Part shown: one piece after another, positions 8,585 through 16,828 of the stretch
Layout: every line of letters begins with the position of its first letter
How positions within the stretch are numbered: position 1 is the stretch's first letter
Origin: Flavobacteriaceae bacterium PS02334
Lineage (GTDB): Bacteria; Bacteroidota; Bacteroidia; Flavobacteriales; Flavobacteriaceae
DNA length: 64,000 nucleotides
Assembly (NCBI GenBank): GCA_029959295.1
Contig: JASCOH010000001.1
Location: 62,001 to 126,000 of the forward strand
Direction: 5' to 3'
Notes under the pieces: generated by a model
Told to the model about the DNA's origin: nothing
Databases searched by the model: none
What the model saw: the letters and a program-made list of their open reading frames with translations, nothing else
Position numbers and translations under genes: made by a program

Positions 8585-10363
8585 ATGCAATTAAATAAAT
8601 TATTCAATATAAAAAATATAACCGTAGCCTGCATTGCTGTTGCGTTTGTAGGATGTACAGATCTTGACGAAAAAGTGATTGACGAAGTTTTAGGAGATGC
8701 TGCGGCAAATGCTCCTGGAGCGCTCGCTGCCGCATATGACAGGCTTGGCGACAGAACTTTCGTCGACAACGGAGGAATGTTTGCCATGCAAGAATACACC
8801 AGCGACATCGCCATTCTGCCAACACGAGGAAGCGACTGGGGCGATGGCGGAAAATGGCGCGCCATGCACGAATTCACTTGGAGTCCTGATAATGCAATTG
8901 TTACTGATAACTGGAATTTGCTTACCAACGGAATCACGCGTTCGCTTACAGCAATGAAATCGATCAATGCGAGTACTATTCCTGAAAAGCAATTGTTTCT
9001 TGCAGAAGCTCGCGGCTTGCTTGCTTTTTACACTTACACGACTTTAGATTTGTATGCGCAGGCTCCTTACCGCAATCCTTACGTAGAAAATGCGCCTTTG
9101 GAAATTTTGAAAGCTGATACTGCAATTGATGATTTAATCCTGGAAGTAGAAGAAATTCTTCCTGATCTTGCTGAATTGGGAACAAATTCTACGCACAATG
9201 GAAGATTTACAAGAGAAGCCGGTTATGCTTTATTGGCCCAAATGTATTTGAACCGTGCAGTTTACAAAGACCGTTACAATACAAGTTCTACTTTTAATTT
9301 CAATGAAGCGGCTGTTAACGGAAACGGTACTGACATGGATAAAGTAATCTACTATTCTTCGCTATTGATCGATTCAGGAAAATTTAGCCTGGAAAGCAAT
9401 TATTTCAAGAACTTTTCTTTAGGAAATGAAGCAGGAAAAGAATTAATTTTTGTGGTAACTCAAAAAATTGACAATATCAGAAACGGTGATAACGACTTGG
9501 CTTACACTTCAATGGAACGCAACCAAAGGGTTTCTGCAGCAAACAGAGGAACAAATGCTTCTTGCCTGACGCCTGAATTTTACGCTAGCTGGCAAGGAAA
9601 TCATGATGACCCGAGGTTTCACAGATATGTGCAATATAGAGACGGAACTTGGTTCATGAACGACGGAACTACGCCAAGCGTTCCTGCGACAGACATCGTT
9701 CCTGGAACATCAAATCCGTGGTTTCATTTTAACTTCGGAATCATGGCCGGACAGCAATATGGTCCAAAATTAACACCAGCGGGAGCTTTTGAAATGACTC
9801 CAGACGGACGCATAAAAGTTTCACAATTATTCATGGAAAAAAGCACAGCAACGCCAATGGATTTTACGCCAGCGCTTAATTTTGACAATGCAAATCAGGC
9901 TGTTTTTGCCCAAAACCAAATCAATCGCGGGGCACGCTGTTTTAAGTTTGAATTTGATCCAGAAGAAGGAAATGGCTCGAGCAATGTTGACATTCCGTTA
10001 TTCAGATTGGGAGGTATTTACACGATGAGAGCAGAAGCTTATTTCAGAAAAAGCCAATTAGCAAGCGCTTTAGATGATATAAACAAATTGCGAACAAGCA
10101 GAACTCGTGAAGCACTTTTCGGAAATGTTCCTGGAACGCCTATTGCTTCTATCGATGCTGCAACTTTATACAAAGAATTAGGTTTTGAAATGTACTGGGA
10201 AATGTGGCGCCGTCCGCAAATGGTAAGATTTGGAAAACTAGATCTTGCACAGCCAGGATCAGCTAAACCAGCCACGCCACCTTTCAGAAGAGTTTTCCCA
10301 ATTCCTCAAGAGACGATGGATGTGACAAGAGGATTCACCCAAAATTTTGGTTATATCAACTAA
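8585..10363 (+). CDS. SusD/RagB-type surface lipoprotein
   Basis: 592 residues. The lipoprotein signal ends at AVAFVGC, followed by the typical TDLDEKV start. The N-terminal TPR-like helices and the C-terminal RagB/SusD region (RLGGIYTMRAEAYFRKSQ, DINKLRTSR, YWEMWRRPQMVRFG, FRRVFPIPQETMD) are clear. It starts three bases after the SusC stop, so the two are co-transcribed and form one importer complex at the cell surface. The ligand is not determined from sequence; the locus context suggests an organic phosphate. Confidence 0.92.
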   Translation: MQLNKLFNIKNITVACIAVAFVGCTDLDEKVIDEVLGDAAANAPGALAAAYDRLGDRTFVDNGGMFAMQEYTSDIAILPTRGSDWGDGGKWRAMHEFTWSPDNAIVTDNWNLLTNGITRSLTAMKSINASTIPEKQLFLAEARGLLAFYTYTTLDLYAQAPYRNPYVENAPLEILKADTAIDDLILEVEEILPDLAELGTNSTHNGRFTREAGYALLAQMYLNRAVYKDRYNTSSTFNFNEAAVNGNGTDMDKVIYYSSLLIDSGKFSLESNYFKNFSLGNEAGKELIFVVTQKIDNIRNGDNDLAYTSMERNQRVSAANRGTNASCLTPEFYASWQGNHDDPRFHRYVQYRDGTWFMNDGTTPSVPATDIVPGTSNPWFHFNFGIMAGQQYGPKLTPAGAFEMTPDGRIKVSQLFMEKSTATPMDFTPALNFDNANQAVFAQNQINRGARCFKFEFDPEEGNGSSNVDIPLFRLGGIYTMRAEAYFRKSQLASALDDINKLRTSRTREALFGNVPGTPIASIDAATLYKELGFEMYWEMWRRPQMVRFGKLDLAQPGSAKPATPPFRRVFPIPQETMDVTRGFTQNFGYIN

Positions 10364-10383
10364 AGATTAGAAAATTTACAATA

Positions 10384-10418
10384 AAAAAAGACAGTGGTGA
10401 TTTGCCACTGTCTTTTTT
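10384..10418. terminator. bidirectional terminator
   Basis: A perfect 14-bp stem (A6-GACAGTGG / CCACTGTC-T6) with a 7-base loop sits between the SusD stop and the end of the oppositely oriented flavin oxidoreductase gene. Confidence 0.85.
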
Positions 10419-10420
10419 AT

Positions 10421-11443
10421 TTAAACTGTTTTAGTTTCGTTCAGCTCATTCATGATTTCTGCAAATAATTGATAGGATTTCACTCTTTCATCGTGTCCGA
10501 AAATATTGGTTACCACCATCAATTCATCAACGCCAGTTTGTTCTAAGAATCGCTGTGTCTGCTTTTTGACGGCTTCTTTTCGGCCTACAAATGAATAGCG
10601 CAACATGTCTTTTATCGACGGATTGTGCTGCAGCATCATCAAGTCGCCCGTCATTTCCATCGGTGGCTGAAGATAATCTCTTTTTCCTGTCAATATGCCT
10701 AGAAACATACGAAGAAGCGATGTAAAATTGCTTTCTGCTTCTTCATCGGTGTCGGCAGCGATGACGTTTATTCCGGCAATCGTGTAAGGCTTGTCAAGAA
10801 ATTCTGAAGGCTGAAATTCATTTCTATAAATTTCTAGCGCATCAAAAAGCTGCGAGGTTGCAAAATGGCTCGCAAAAGCATAAGGCAAGCCCATTTTTGC
10901 CGCCAAATGCGCACTGTCAGTACTTGATCCGAGAATATAAATTGGCACCTTCACTCCTTCTGACATAGTCGCCCTTACAGGAGAATGGGCATTGTCAGTA
11001 GAAAAATATTGCTGAATTTTAGCAATCTCGCCAGGGAAATTATTTACCGACTGCATCCTGTCAGAACGAATCGCATGCGCTGTAGCTTGGTCTGTTCCCG
11101 GAGCTCTTCCAAGTCCTAAATCAATACGATTTGGATATATAGTTCCCAATGTGCCGAATTCTTCTGCTACTATTAGCGGTGAATGGTTTGGCAGCATAAT
11201 TCCTCCTGATCCTACTTTTATAGTTTTCGTACCTCCAGCAATATGCCCGATCAAGACTGCCGTCGCTGAACTGGCAATGCTGATCGAATTGTGATGCTCG
11301 GCAAGCCAAAAACGGCTGTAGCCAAGATCTTCGGCTTTTTGCGCAAGATCAACACTGTTTTTAAACGATTGGGCAACAGAACTGCCCTCTGATATAAACG
11401 CCAATTCTAAGATAGAATAAGCTGTTGCATTTTTTGAATTCAT
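10421..11443 (-). CDS. LLM-class flavin-dependent oxidoreductase (luciferase-like)
   Basis: 340 residues, a typical length for single-subunit luciferase-like monooxygenases. Features seen are YSILELAFISEG at the start, AEDLGYSRFWLAEHHN (about 37-52), the TIKVGSGGIMLPNHSPL strand-turn, and RIDLGLGRAPGTD, which is characteristic of the YhbW/MsnO8-like subgroup. These enzymes use reduced flavin as a substrate; the natural substrate of this group is generally unknown. It lies downstream of an HxlR-type regulator in the same orientation (52-base gap), so a small redox- or electrophile-responsive operon is likely. Confidence 0.85.
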   Translation of the reverse strand: MNSKNATAYSILELAFISEGSSVAQSFKNSVDLAQKAEDLGYSRFWLAEHHNSISIASSATAVLIGHIAGGTKTIKVGSGGIMLPNHSPLIVAEEFGTLGTIYPNRIDLGLGRAPGTDQATAHAIRSDRMQSVNNFPGEIAKIQQYFSTDNAHSPVRATMSEGVKVPIYILGSSTDSAHLAAKMGLPYAFASHFATSQLFDALEIYRNEFQPSEFLDKPYTIAGINVIAADTDEEAESNFTSLLRMFLGILTGKRDYLQPPMEMTGDLMMLQHNPSIKDMLRYSFVGRKEAVKKQTQRFLEQTGVDELMVVTNIFGHDERVKSYQLFAEIMNELNETKTV

Positions 11444-11495
11444 AAGATTTCTATGGCTATGTCGAATACAGACTATTGCGTAATTTGAAAAAGAA

Positions 11496-11873
11496 TTATT
11501 CCTCTGTTTTGGGCTTGCATTCCATAGTGGTTGAATGCACTTTTTCGCCCCAATTATTTAAGTGGTCCAAAATGGGTTCTAGCAGTTTGCCGGTTTCGCT
11601 CAAATAATATTCAACATGCGGCGGCACTGTCTGAAAATCTTTTCTGATAATCAATCCTTCGCTTTCTAGATAACGCAGGCGCTCAGTAAGCATTTTCTCA
11701 GAGATCCCCTTAATTTGAGACTTCAATTTTCCATAACGGTTCACGCCATTCTTCAGCATCCAAAGAATGTTCACTTTCCATCTTCCGGAAAGCAGGCTCA
11801 TGGCAAAAGTCAGGCCGCAATGTACTTCGACTGCTTCCTGATTTTGAATATTGGCTGTGATTTCTTTTTCCAT
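11496..11873 (-). CDS. HxlR-family winged-helix regulator
   Basis: 125 residues. The HxlR fold is recognisable: HCGLTFAMSLLSGRWKVNILW (a Cys at about 19 then the first helix), KLKSQIKGISEKMLTERLRYLE (recognition helix region), and IIRKDFQTVPPHVEYYLSETG (the wing). The conserved N-terminal Cys is the one used for thiol-based sensing in several HxlR proteins. The upstream region carries an ATAC-N10-GTAT inverted repeat (11879-11896) that could be an autoregulatory site. The downstream flavin oxidoreductase gene is the probable target. Confidence 0.88.
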   Translation of the reverse strand: MEKEITANIQNQEAVEVHCGLTFAMSLLSGRWKVNILWMLKNGVNRYGKLKSQIKGISEKMLTERLRYLESEGLIIRKDFQTVPPHVEYYLSETGKLLEPILDHLNNWGEKVHSTTMECKPKTEE

Positions 11874-12007
11874 AAATTATACGCACTAAAAAGTATGTAC
11901 CCTCCTTTTATTATTGTACAAATGTAACTAAAACTTTTAAGCTTGGCCAAAATCTACCAACCCATTAACAAACATTTAATAGCTGTTAAAAGCACTTGAA
12001 ATTTTTA

Positions 12008-12039
12008 TTTGCAAGAAAACCTTTACTCACTTATATTTA
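12008..12039 (+). promoter_or_regulatory. candidate promoter of the carbamoyltransferase gene
   Basis: TTTG (12008-12011), 20-base spacer, TATATTTA (12032-12039; 7/8 of TAnnTTTG), 57 bases before the ATG. Confidence 0.45.
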
Positions 12040-12096
12040 CAAAAAGTTAGCCACCACCAAATCTTCAGAAAACAAACCTAATCCCCAATCTTTCAA

Positions 12097-13794
12097 ATGA
12101 ATTCACCAATTTATATTCTCGGAACCGGCCTTTCCCACAATGGCTCTGCTGTTTTATTAAAAGACGGTCGCGTTTGCGTCGGAATTGAAAAAGAGCGCCT
12201 GAGCCGCATAAAGCATGACGGCGGCAATGATACTTTGGCCATCCAATATTGCTTAGATGCTGAAGGAATTACCTTAAAAGATATCTCGCTCGTCGTGCAA
12301 TGCGCCAATTTTGACATTCCAGATCGGGAACAATTTAAAGGGAAAAGAATCTTCGCTGATTCTGACGAACCAAAGATTGTCAATATTTCTCACCATCTGG
12401 CGCATGCTTACAGTGCCGTCGGAACTTCTCCTTTTTCAGAATGCGCGGTGATGGTCATCGACGGCTGCGGGAGTCCGATAGAGCAGTTTTTAGCCCTGCA
12501 TCCTGAACAGAAAGAATACATTTCTCCAGCAATTTTGGAACAAATCCAGATGGTTTGCGAGAAAGACAGCTTTTATCATTTTGACGGAAAACAGCTTACG
12601 CCTCTCGTAAAAGATTTTAGTGAAATGGCCCAATCGGGAAACAATTTATTTTCGCTTCCGACGACACAGCATTCCATTGGGGGATTTTACGCAGCAGTCA
12701 GCAACTACGTTTTCGGCGACATGGATGACGTCGGAAAATTAATGGGACTCGCACCATTCGGGAATTCAGGCATATTTGACTACGAAGCTTTTGAATTCAA
12801 GTCAGGGAATTTATTTGTAAAAGAAGGCTGGAAAAACCAATTTGAAAATCCGTCGCAAGGCTATGACTATTTCAAAAGCAATTTTGAGTATTATGCCAAT
12901 GTAGCGCGCTGGGCGCAAGAGCAGGTCGAAAAAGCAGTACTCCAGTGCATTGCAAACCGTTTGGAAAAATTTCCTCATGAAAATTTATGCTACACCGGCG
13001 GCGTTGCGCTGAATGCGGTCGCGAATGCAAAGCTGGAAGACAGCGGCATCGCAAAAAACATTTATTTTGAACCTGCAGCAGGCGACAACGGACTGGCACT
13101 AGGCTGTGCTTTTTACGGATGGCTTGAATACCTAAAAATGTCGAAAGTTGCTCATGACGGAAGCACTTGCTTTGGAAAAAAATATACTTCTGAAGATATC
13201 AATGCCGCTTTTGAAAAAGAAGAAAATAAAAAGCATTTGCCAAAGGTATTTTCTACGGAAGACGAACTTGTCCATTTCTGCGCCCAAAAATTAGCCGAAG
13301 GAAAAACAATCGGCTGGTTTCAATCCGGATCAGAATTTGGCCCGCGCTCTCTAGGGAGACGAAGCATTTTGGCACACCCCGGCATGGAAAACAGGAAAGA
13401 CCATATCAACAGAAATATTAAATTCAGGGAAGACTTCCGCCCTTTTGCGCCTGCCGTCTTAAAAGAAAAAGTGAAGGACTATTTTGTGGCCGGCAGAAAC
13501 AGCCCTTACATGATTTTGGTAGATAAAACGCGTCCTGAATACCAAAAAGAGCTTAACAATGTCACCCACAAAGACGGTTCTGCGCGCGTGCAGACTGTGG
13601 AAGAAAGCTGGAATCCGAGGTTTGCGAAATTGCTGGCTGCATTTTACAACCTCAGCGGTATTGCCGTTTTATTGAATACCAGCCTCAACAAAAAAGGTAT
13701 GCCGATTGTGGAAACTCCCGAAGAAGCCATCCACCTCTTTGAAATCACCGCTTTAGATTTGATGGTAATCGAAAATTATGTGCTTGAAAAATAG
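12097..13794 (+). CDS. NodU/CmcH-type O-carbamoyltransferase
   Basis: 565 residues. The N-terminal Kae1-like domain shows GLSHNGSAVLL (His14), the metal-binding HHLAHA motif (99-104) and VMVIDGCG. The C-terminal carbamoyltransferase domain contains GWFQSGSEFGPRSLGRRSIL (about 408-427) and REDFRPFAPAVL. This family transfers carbamoyl from carbamoyl phosphate, through carbamoyl-AMP, to a hydroxyl group of a sugar or natural product. The gene faces an Asp/Asn beta-hydroxylase with only two bases between stop codons, beyond which lies an acidic peptide gene. No antibiotic or nodulation genes are nearby, so the acceptor is unknown; a hydroxylated peptide is one possibility. Confidence 0.88.
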   Translation: MNSPIYILGTGLSHNGSAVLLKDGRVCVGIEKERLSRIKHDGGNDTLAIQYCLDAEGITLKDISLVVQCANFDIPDREQFKGKRIFADSDEPKIVNISHHLAHAYSAVGTSPFSECAVMVIDGCGSPIEQFLALHPEQKEYISPAILEQIQMVCEKDSFYHFDGKQLTPLVKDFSEMAQSGNNLFSLPTTQHSIGGFYAAVSNYVFGDMDDVGKLMGLAPFGNSGIFDYEAFEFKSGNLFVKEGWKNQFENPSQGYDYFKSNFEYYANVARWAQEQVEKAVLQCIANRLEKFPHENLCYTGGVALNAVANAKLEDSGIAKNIYFEPAAGDNGLALGCAFYGWLEYLKMSKVAHDGSTCFGKKYTSEDINAAFEKEENKKHLPKVFSTEDELVHFCAQKLAEGKTIGWFQSGSEFGPRSLGRRSILAHPGMENRKDHINRNIKFREDFRPFAPAVLKEKVKDYFVAGRNSPYMILVDKTRPEYQKELNNVTHKDGSARVQTVEESWNPRFAKLLAAFYNLSGIAVLLNTSLNKKGMPIVETPEEAIHLFEITALDLMVIENYVLEK

Positions 13795-13796
13795 CC

Positions 13797-14489
13797 TTAC
13801 TGCTTTAAATCTTCCATGATTTTGTTTGCAGCCGGCGTGTTCATGCGGCTTAATTCGGCCATGATGAGCTGTTTTTCTGCGTCGCTGATTACTTTTGGAG
13901 GCTTCACAAATTGGTCTTCGCTGGCTTGGCTATAAAATAGCGCATCTGTCCAATCATTTCTGAGGCCGTCGATTACCAGGTGAATTCGGTCGTGCTGTCC
14001 GCGATTGGCAACAGAATGCGTAAAATTTGCATCGATATACCAGCATTCGCCTTCGTTCATGATGAGGCGCTTTCCGTCTAAGATAAATTCAACCTCGCTG
14101 TTGGTGATTATCGGAATGTGCAGCCTGAAACAGCCGTCTTCATACCCCAAAGAATGGTCGCTGTGTGGCTTGATTTCAGAACCGACAGCCAATTGCAGCA
14201 AACGCACGGCGGTTTTTTCAAATAAAAAACCATCGAGAATCTCCTTAAAATAAGTGCAGGAATCTAAGATTTCTGTGGCCACGAGCTTTTCATCGGTATT
14301 CATCGCCGCAAAAATTTCATCAGATTTGCCGTTTTGCGACATCAGGGCAACCGATGTCCATTTGCCCGAATAGCCTTCGCTGTTGTAATGGTTGATCCAG
14401 TTGGTGTTGATGATTTTGGCGAGATCGCCTTGCAGTTTTGCGGTATCAAAAGTGATTGGGAATTTAATAGAGCGCACTAAGTTATCCAT
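13797..14489 (-). CDS. aspartyl/asparaginyl beta-hydroxylase-type Fe(II)/2-oxoglutarate oxygenase
   Basis: 230 residues. The double-stranded beta-helix signature is present: His109-x-Asp111 (KPHSDHS), distal His158 (FTHSVANRG) and Arg168 (HDRIHLVID), which would bind Fe(II) and 2-oxoglutarate as in the Asp_Arg_Hydrox family. These enzymes hydroxylate Asp, Asn or Arg side chains in peptides or free amino acids. The gene converges on a carbamoyltransferase and lies downstream, in the same orientation, of a 67-residue Asp/Glu-rich peptide gene. The peptide's terminator-like hairpin lies between the two, so the hydroxylase probably has its own promoter. A role as peptide modifier is inference. 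Confidence 0.85.
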   Translation of the reverse strand: MDNLVRSIKFPITFDTAKLQGDLAKIINTNWINHYNSEGYSGKWTSVALMSQNGKSDEIFAAMNTDEKLVATEILDSCTYFKEILDGFLFEKTAVRLLQLAVGSEIKPHSDHSLGYEDGCFRLHIPIITNSEVEFILDGKRLIMNEGECWYIDANFTHSVANRGQHDRIHLVIDGLRNDWTDALFYSQASEDQFVKPPKVISDAEKQLIMAELSRMNTPAANKIMEDLKQ

Positions 14490-14625
14490 ATTGAAATAAT
14501 TGAATTTGTTATCTAATTAAGCTTCCCCTGTAGCGCTAAATTAGTAAAATTCTTCCATAAAACAGAACAAAAATTAAAGCGCGATTTCAAATTTCAATGC
14601 TAGCCCGCTGCTAAAAATACATCCT

Positions 14626-14650
14626 AAAAAAAGCCACCCTGAGGCAGCTT
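14626..14650 (-). terminator. terminator after the acidic peptide gene
   Basis: On the minus strand an 8-bp GC-rich stem (AAGCTGCC / GGTGGCTT, two G-U pairs) with a short loop runs into seven T. It lies 22 bases after the peptide stop codon. Confidence 0.65.
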
Positions 14651-14672
14651 CTACTAAAAAAGAATTACGGAT

Positions 14673-14876
14673 TTAAACCGCACTTCCCGGACTTGTCGGT
14701 GCCGGACCTCCCGCAGGATCCACGTCGCCCCAGTCGCCGTCTTCTTCTAGATCGTCTTCCTCTTCTTCCTCACGGTCGTCGTCTTCGTCGTCATCGCGGT
14801 CAGAAGCATACATTTTAAAATTGCTGGAAAGATCAGTGTATTCGTTCACCTCATCTTCGTTTTGGTCCTTTTTCAT
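14673..14876 (-). CDS. highly acidic 67-residue peptide of unknown function
   Basis: The sequence splits in three: a polar head (MKKDQNEDEVNEYTDLSSNF, 1-20), an acidic block (about 27-50) made almost only of Asp and Glu with one Trp (DGDWGD), and a Pro/Gly/Ala/Ser tail (PAGGPAPTSPGSAV, 54-67). There is no signal peptide or membrane segment. The gene has its own terminator and a 173-base upstream region, so it is a discrete unit and not a chance frame. I do not recognise a family. Short length, extreme composition and a nearby beta-hydroxylase and carbamoyltransferase allow the idea of a ribosomal peptide substrate. A free-standing acidic protein is equally possible. Confidence 0.65.
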   Translation of the reverse strand: MKKDQNEDEVNEYTDLSSNFKMYASDRDDDEDDDREEEEEDDLEEDGDWGDVDPAGGPAPTSPGSAV

Positions 14877-15009
14877 AGTAGTTTTTTTTAGCTGGGATTG
14901 CTCCCTTGGTTTTACTTAAAGGTACTGCTGAAGGTAAAAAAGCGGCTTATGTAATTTTAGAAAAAAGTTGCGGAATTTGCAAAGTGATTGGTGATTTTTG
15001 GCGCACATA

Positions 15010-15042
15010 AAAAATAAGCCCTCCGAGGAGGAAATGAGGGCT
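15010..15042 (-). terminator. terminator after the 311-residue orphan gene
   Basis: On the minus strand AGCCCTC / GAGGGCT forms a perfect 7-bp stem followed by TATTTTTT, directly downstream of the stop codon. Confidence 0.8.
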
Positions 15043-15049
15043 GTTTTAA

Positions 15050-15985
15050 CTATTCTACCCAAATTTTCACATTGCTTTGCGTAGCGCCCGGATTTCTGAC
15101 AATCAAGAAAGTTCCAAAAGGAGCCAGATTTTCAGCCAATCTTGAACGGGTTTCCCCTGCATTCAGCAAAACTTCTTCACTTCCGGCCGTATTTTCAAGC
15201 GCAGAAAGGCTGAAGAAAACCGTTTCTGTGCCTAAATTTTGCACGGTATAAAAAGTATCTGGATTGTAATTGGCAGCAGTGTGCACGGTTTTTAAAGTCG
15301 CTGGCGGCAGCTCGCTGACCACCGTCGGTTTCATGACAGAACCGTTAATATCAATAGCCCTTGCCGAAAGATAAAGCGAATAAAGACTCGGATTGTTGAC
15401 TTCAAAACTGCGCATCAGCACGTCTAGCTTTTCAGTCAAAATCGTTCTGATTTCATCTAAAATCACCACTACCCTTTGGTTGTCATTCTTGCGCTGGTCC
15501 ATGGCCAGGCTTGGGTTTGAGATAATGTCGGTAAAAGAATTCAGGGTAGTTCCGATGGCGGTAATATCTGCTGCCGTGGCACCAAACACAGCCAGATTCG
15601 CACTCAAGGGAACAGCCAAATTTTTCACGATTGTGGCCTGCGTCACCAATTCTTCTTCTGAAAATTTATACCAGGCACTTGTAGGGAAATCGGCTTTTTT
15701 TTGAAGCACATAATCATTGTTGACCAAAGCGTAAGATGCCAAGGCGTTGCTGATTTTCAGTGCCAGCCCCTCTAAGGTTTCGCGCATTCTGGTTTTGGCA
15801 ATAGCATGACCCGAAACATCAGACCGCCCACCGGCATCAGCCAGAATCAAGTCGGTAATTTTAGTTTTTACAGTTGCAAAATAAGGTACGACTGCTGGCA
15901 CAACTGCCAATGCTGTTGCATTTTTTTCATTAAAGTTTCGCACTTTCAAGTTCATCGCGAAACTGCTTTCTTGCTCTTTGTTCAT
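15050..15985 (-). CDS. conserved-looking protein of unknown function (311 aa)
   Basis: No family recognised. The first about 210 residues look alpha-helical and Ala/Leu-rich, with a regular helix-loop pattern (for example KTRMRETLEGLALKISNALA, DNQRVVVILDEIRTILTEKL). The last about 80 residues look like a small beta-sandwich (NYNPDTFYTVQNLGTETVFF, then FGTFLIVRNPGATQSNVKIW). There is no signal peptide, lipobox or membrane segment, so it is probably cytoplasmic or exported by a non-Sec route. It has its own terminator. It lies upstream of the acidic peptide gene in the same orientation and next to the 21-bp repeat array. Confidence 0.7.
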   Translation of the reverse strand: MNKEQESSFAMNLKVRNFNEKNATALAVVPAVVPYFATVKTKITDLILADAGGRSDVSGHAIAKTRMRETLEGLALKISNALASYALVNNDYVLQKKADFPTSAWYKFSEEELVTQATIVKNLAVPLSANLAVFGATAADITAIGTTLNSFTDIISNPSLAMDQRKNDNQRVVVILDEIRTILTEKLDVLMRSFEVNNPSLYSLYLSARAIDINGSVMKPTVVSELPPATLKTVHTAANYNPDTFYTVQNLGTETVFFSLSALENTAGSEEVLLNAGETRSRLAENLAPFGTFLIVRNPGATQSNVKIWVE

Positions 15986-16100
15986 TTTGTATAGATTTTA
16001 AAAATTTCAATAAATATATTTTTATTGTGATACTTACCTAAAAAAATATTCCCTTTTTTGTAGGAATATCAATAAATTAATTACATTTAACAAAAATATC

Positions 16101-16288
16101 TCTAGAGATTGAATATAGGTGTATAGAGAATAAACATACCTGTCTAGAGATTGAATCTAGGTGTCTAGAGAATGAATAAAAGTGTCTAGAGAATAGACAT
16201 ACCTCTCTAGAGAATGAACCTAGGTGTCTAGAGAATAGCGCAAGTAGCCTAGAGAATAGTCTGCCATGTCTAGAGAACAGACAAAAAG
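16101..16288 (+). repeat. 21-bp tandem repeat array 1 (nine units)
   Basis: Nine consecutive units of exactly 21 bp, beginning at 16101, 16122, 16143, 16164, 16185, 16206, 16227, 16248 and 16269 (the last is incomplete). Each has the form TCTAGAGAAT-N5-TAGGTG, where the TCTAGAGA part is nearly invariant and the middle varies. Because 21 is a multiple of three and about two helical turns, frames stay open and the TCTAGA cores fall on one face of the helix. A second array of the same unit lies at 30340 in the opposite orientation. The array fills the gap between the 311-residue orphan gene and a small HTH gene that starts 37 bases beyond it. Confidence 0.95.
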
Positions 16289-16325
16289 AAGTAAAAATTA
16301 ATACAAACGCCAAAAAACCAGTACC

Positions 16326-16697
16326 ATGTTAAAGCACAAAAGATCATCGATCGAAATGAAAGAATCCAGCATCGTTTTAGACTTGATGCCTGTATTCAAA
16401 TCAAGAAACATCAAGTTTCCCGCACAGTTTTTAAAACGCTTCGGCATCTGCAGCGCTTCGGCCAGCAAGATGATTAAGGGCAAAGCCGTGCAAATCAATT
16501 TTACCCAGCTGACCGCCATCTGCCTGAATCTTAACTGCACGCCAAACGACATCATGGCGCTGCGCTATCTCCCGCTTCCAGAAAATCATGCCCTGAAAGT
16601 GATTCGCAAATTAGAGTCTCATGAGGAGTTTAAGAGTATTGACGAATGGGCTATGGGTAAGAGTTTTGAGGAAGTAAGGGAGATTATGAGGAAGTAG
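16326..16697 (+). CDS. small XRE/Cro-like helix-turn-helix protein
   Basis: 123 residues. Residues about 32-80 carry a five-helix Cro/CI-like domain (PAQFLKRFGICSASASKMIK with the turn at about 42-46, then FTQLTAICLNLNCTPNDIMAL). A basic N-terminal stretch and a charged C-terminal helix (ESHEEFKSIDEWAMGKSFEE) flank it. The start could also be Met11 (16356). It is a predicted DNA-binding protein, without a recognisable ligand or protease domain and without an obvious toxin partner. It lies immediately downstream of the 21-bp repeat array, which is therefore a conceivable binding target; this is speculation from position. Confidence 0.7.
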   Translation: MLKHKRSSIEMKESSIVLDLMPVFKSRNIKFPAQFLKRFGICSASASKMIKGKAVQINFTQLTAICLNLNCTPNDIMALRYLPLPENHALKVIRKLESHEEFKSIDEWAMGKSFEEVREIMRK

Positions 16698-16828
16698 GGA
16701 GATTATAGTGGATATATATTTCAATTGGCAAATATGTGCCATAATTTATCGACAATATGTAAGTTACCGGAAATTGCTTTAACAACAAATAGATTTCTTA
16801 ATAAACAATTTTAAATAACCTTTGAATT

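Noticed and set aside
16101-16288. CRISPR array
   Set aside because: The period is only 21 bp, the variable part is 5-11 bp and itself semi-conserved, and there are no cas genes. Not a repeat-spacer structure.
16077-16313. Open frame on the minus strand through repeat array 1 (FSRH-type heptads)
   Set aside because: The frame is open only because 21 is divisible by three. The sister array is read on the other strand of the unit with unrelated residues (LEN-type), so protein-level selection is unlikely.
16298-16555. Minus-strand frame opposite the HTH gene
   Set aside because: The plus strand encodes a recognisable helix-turn-helix protein; the antisense product has no recognisable features.
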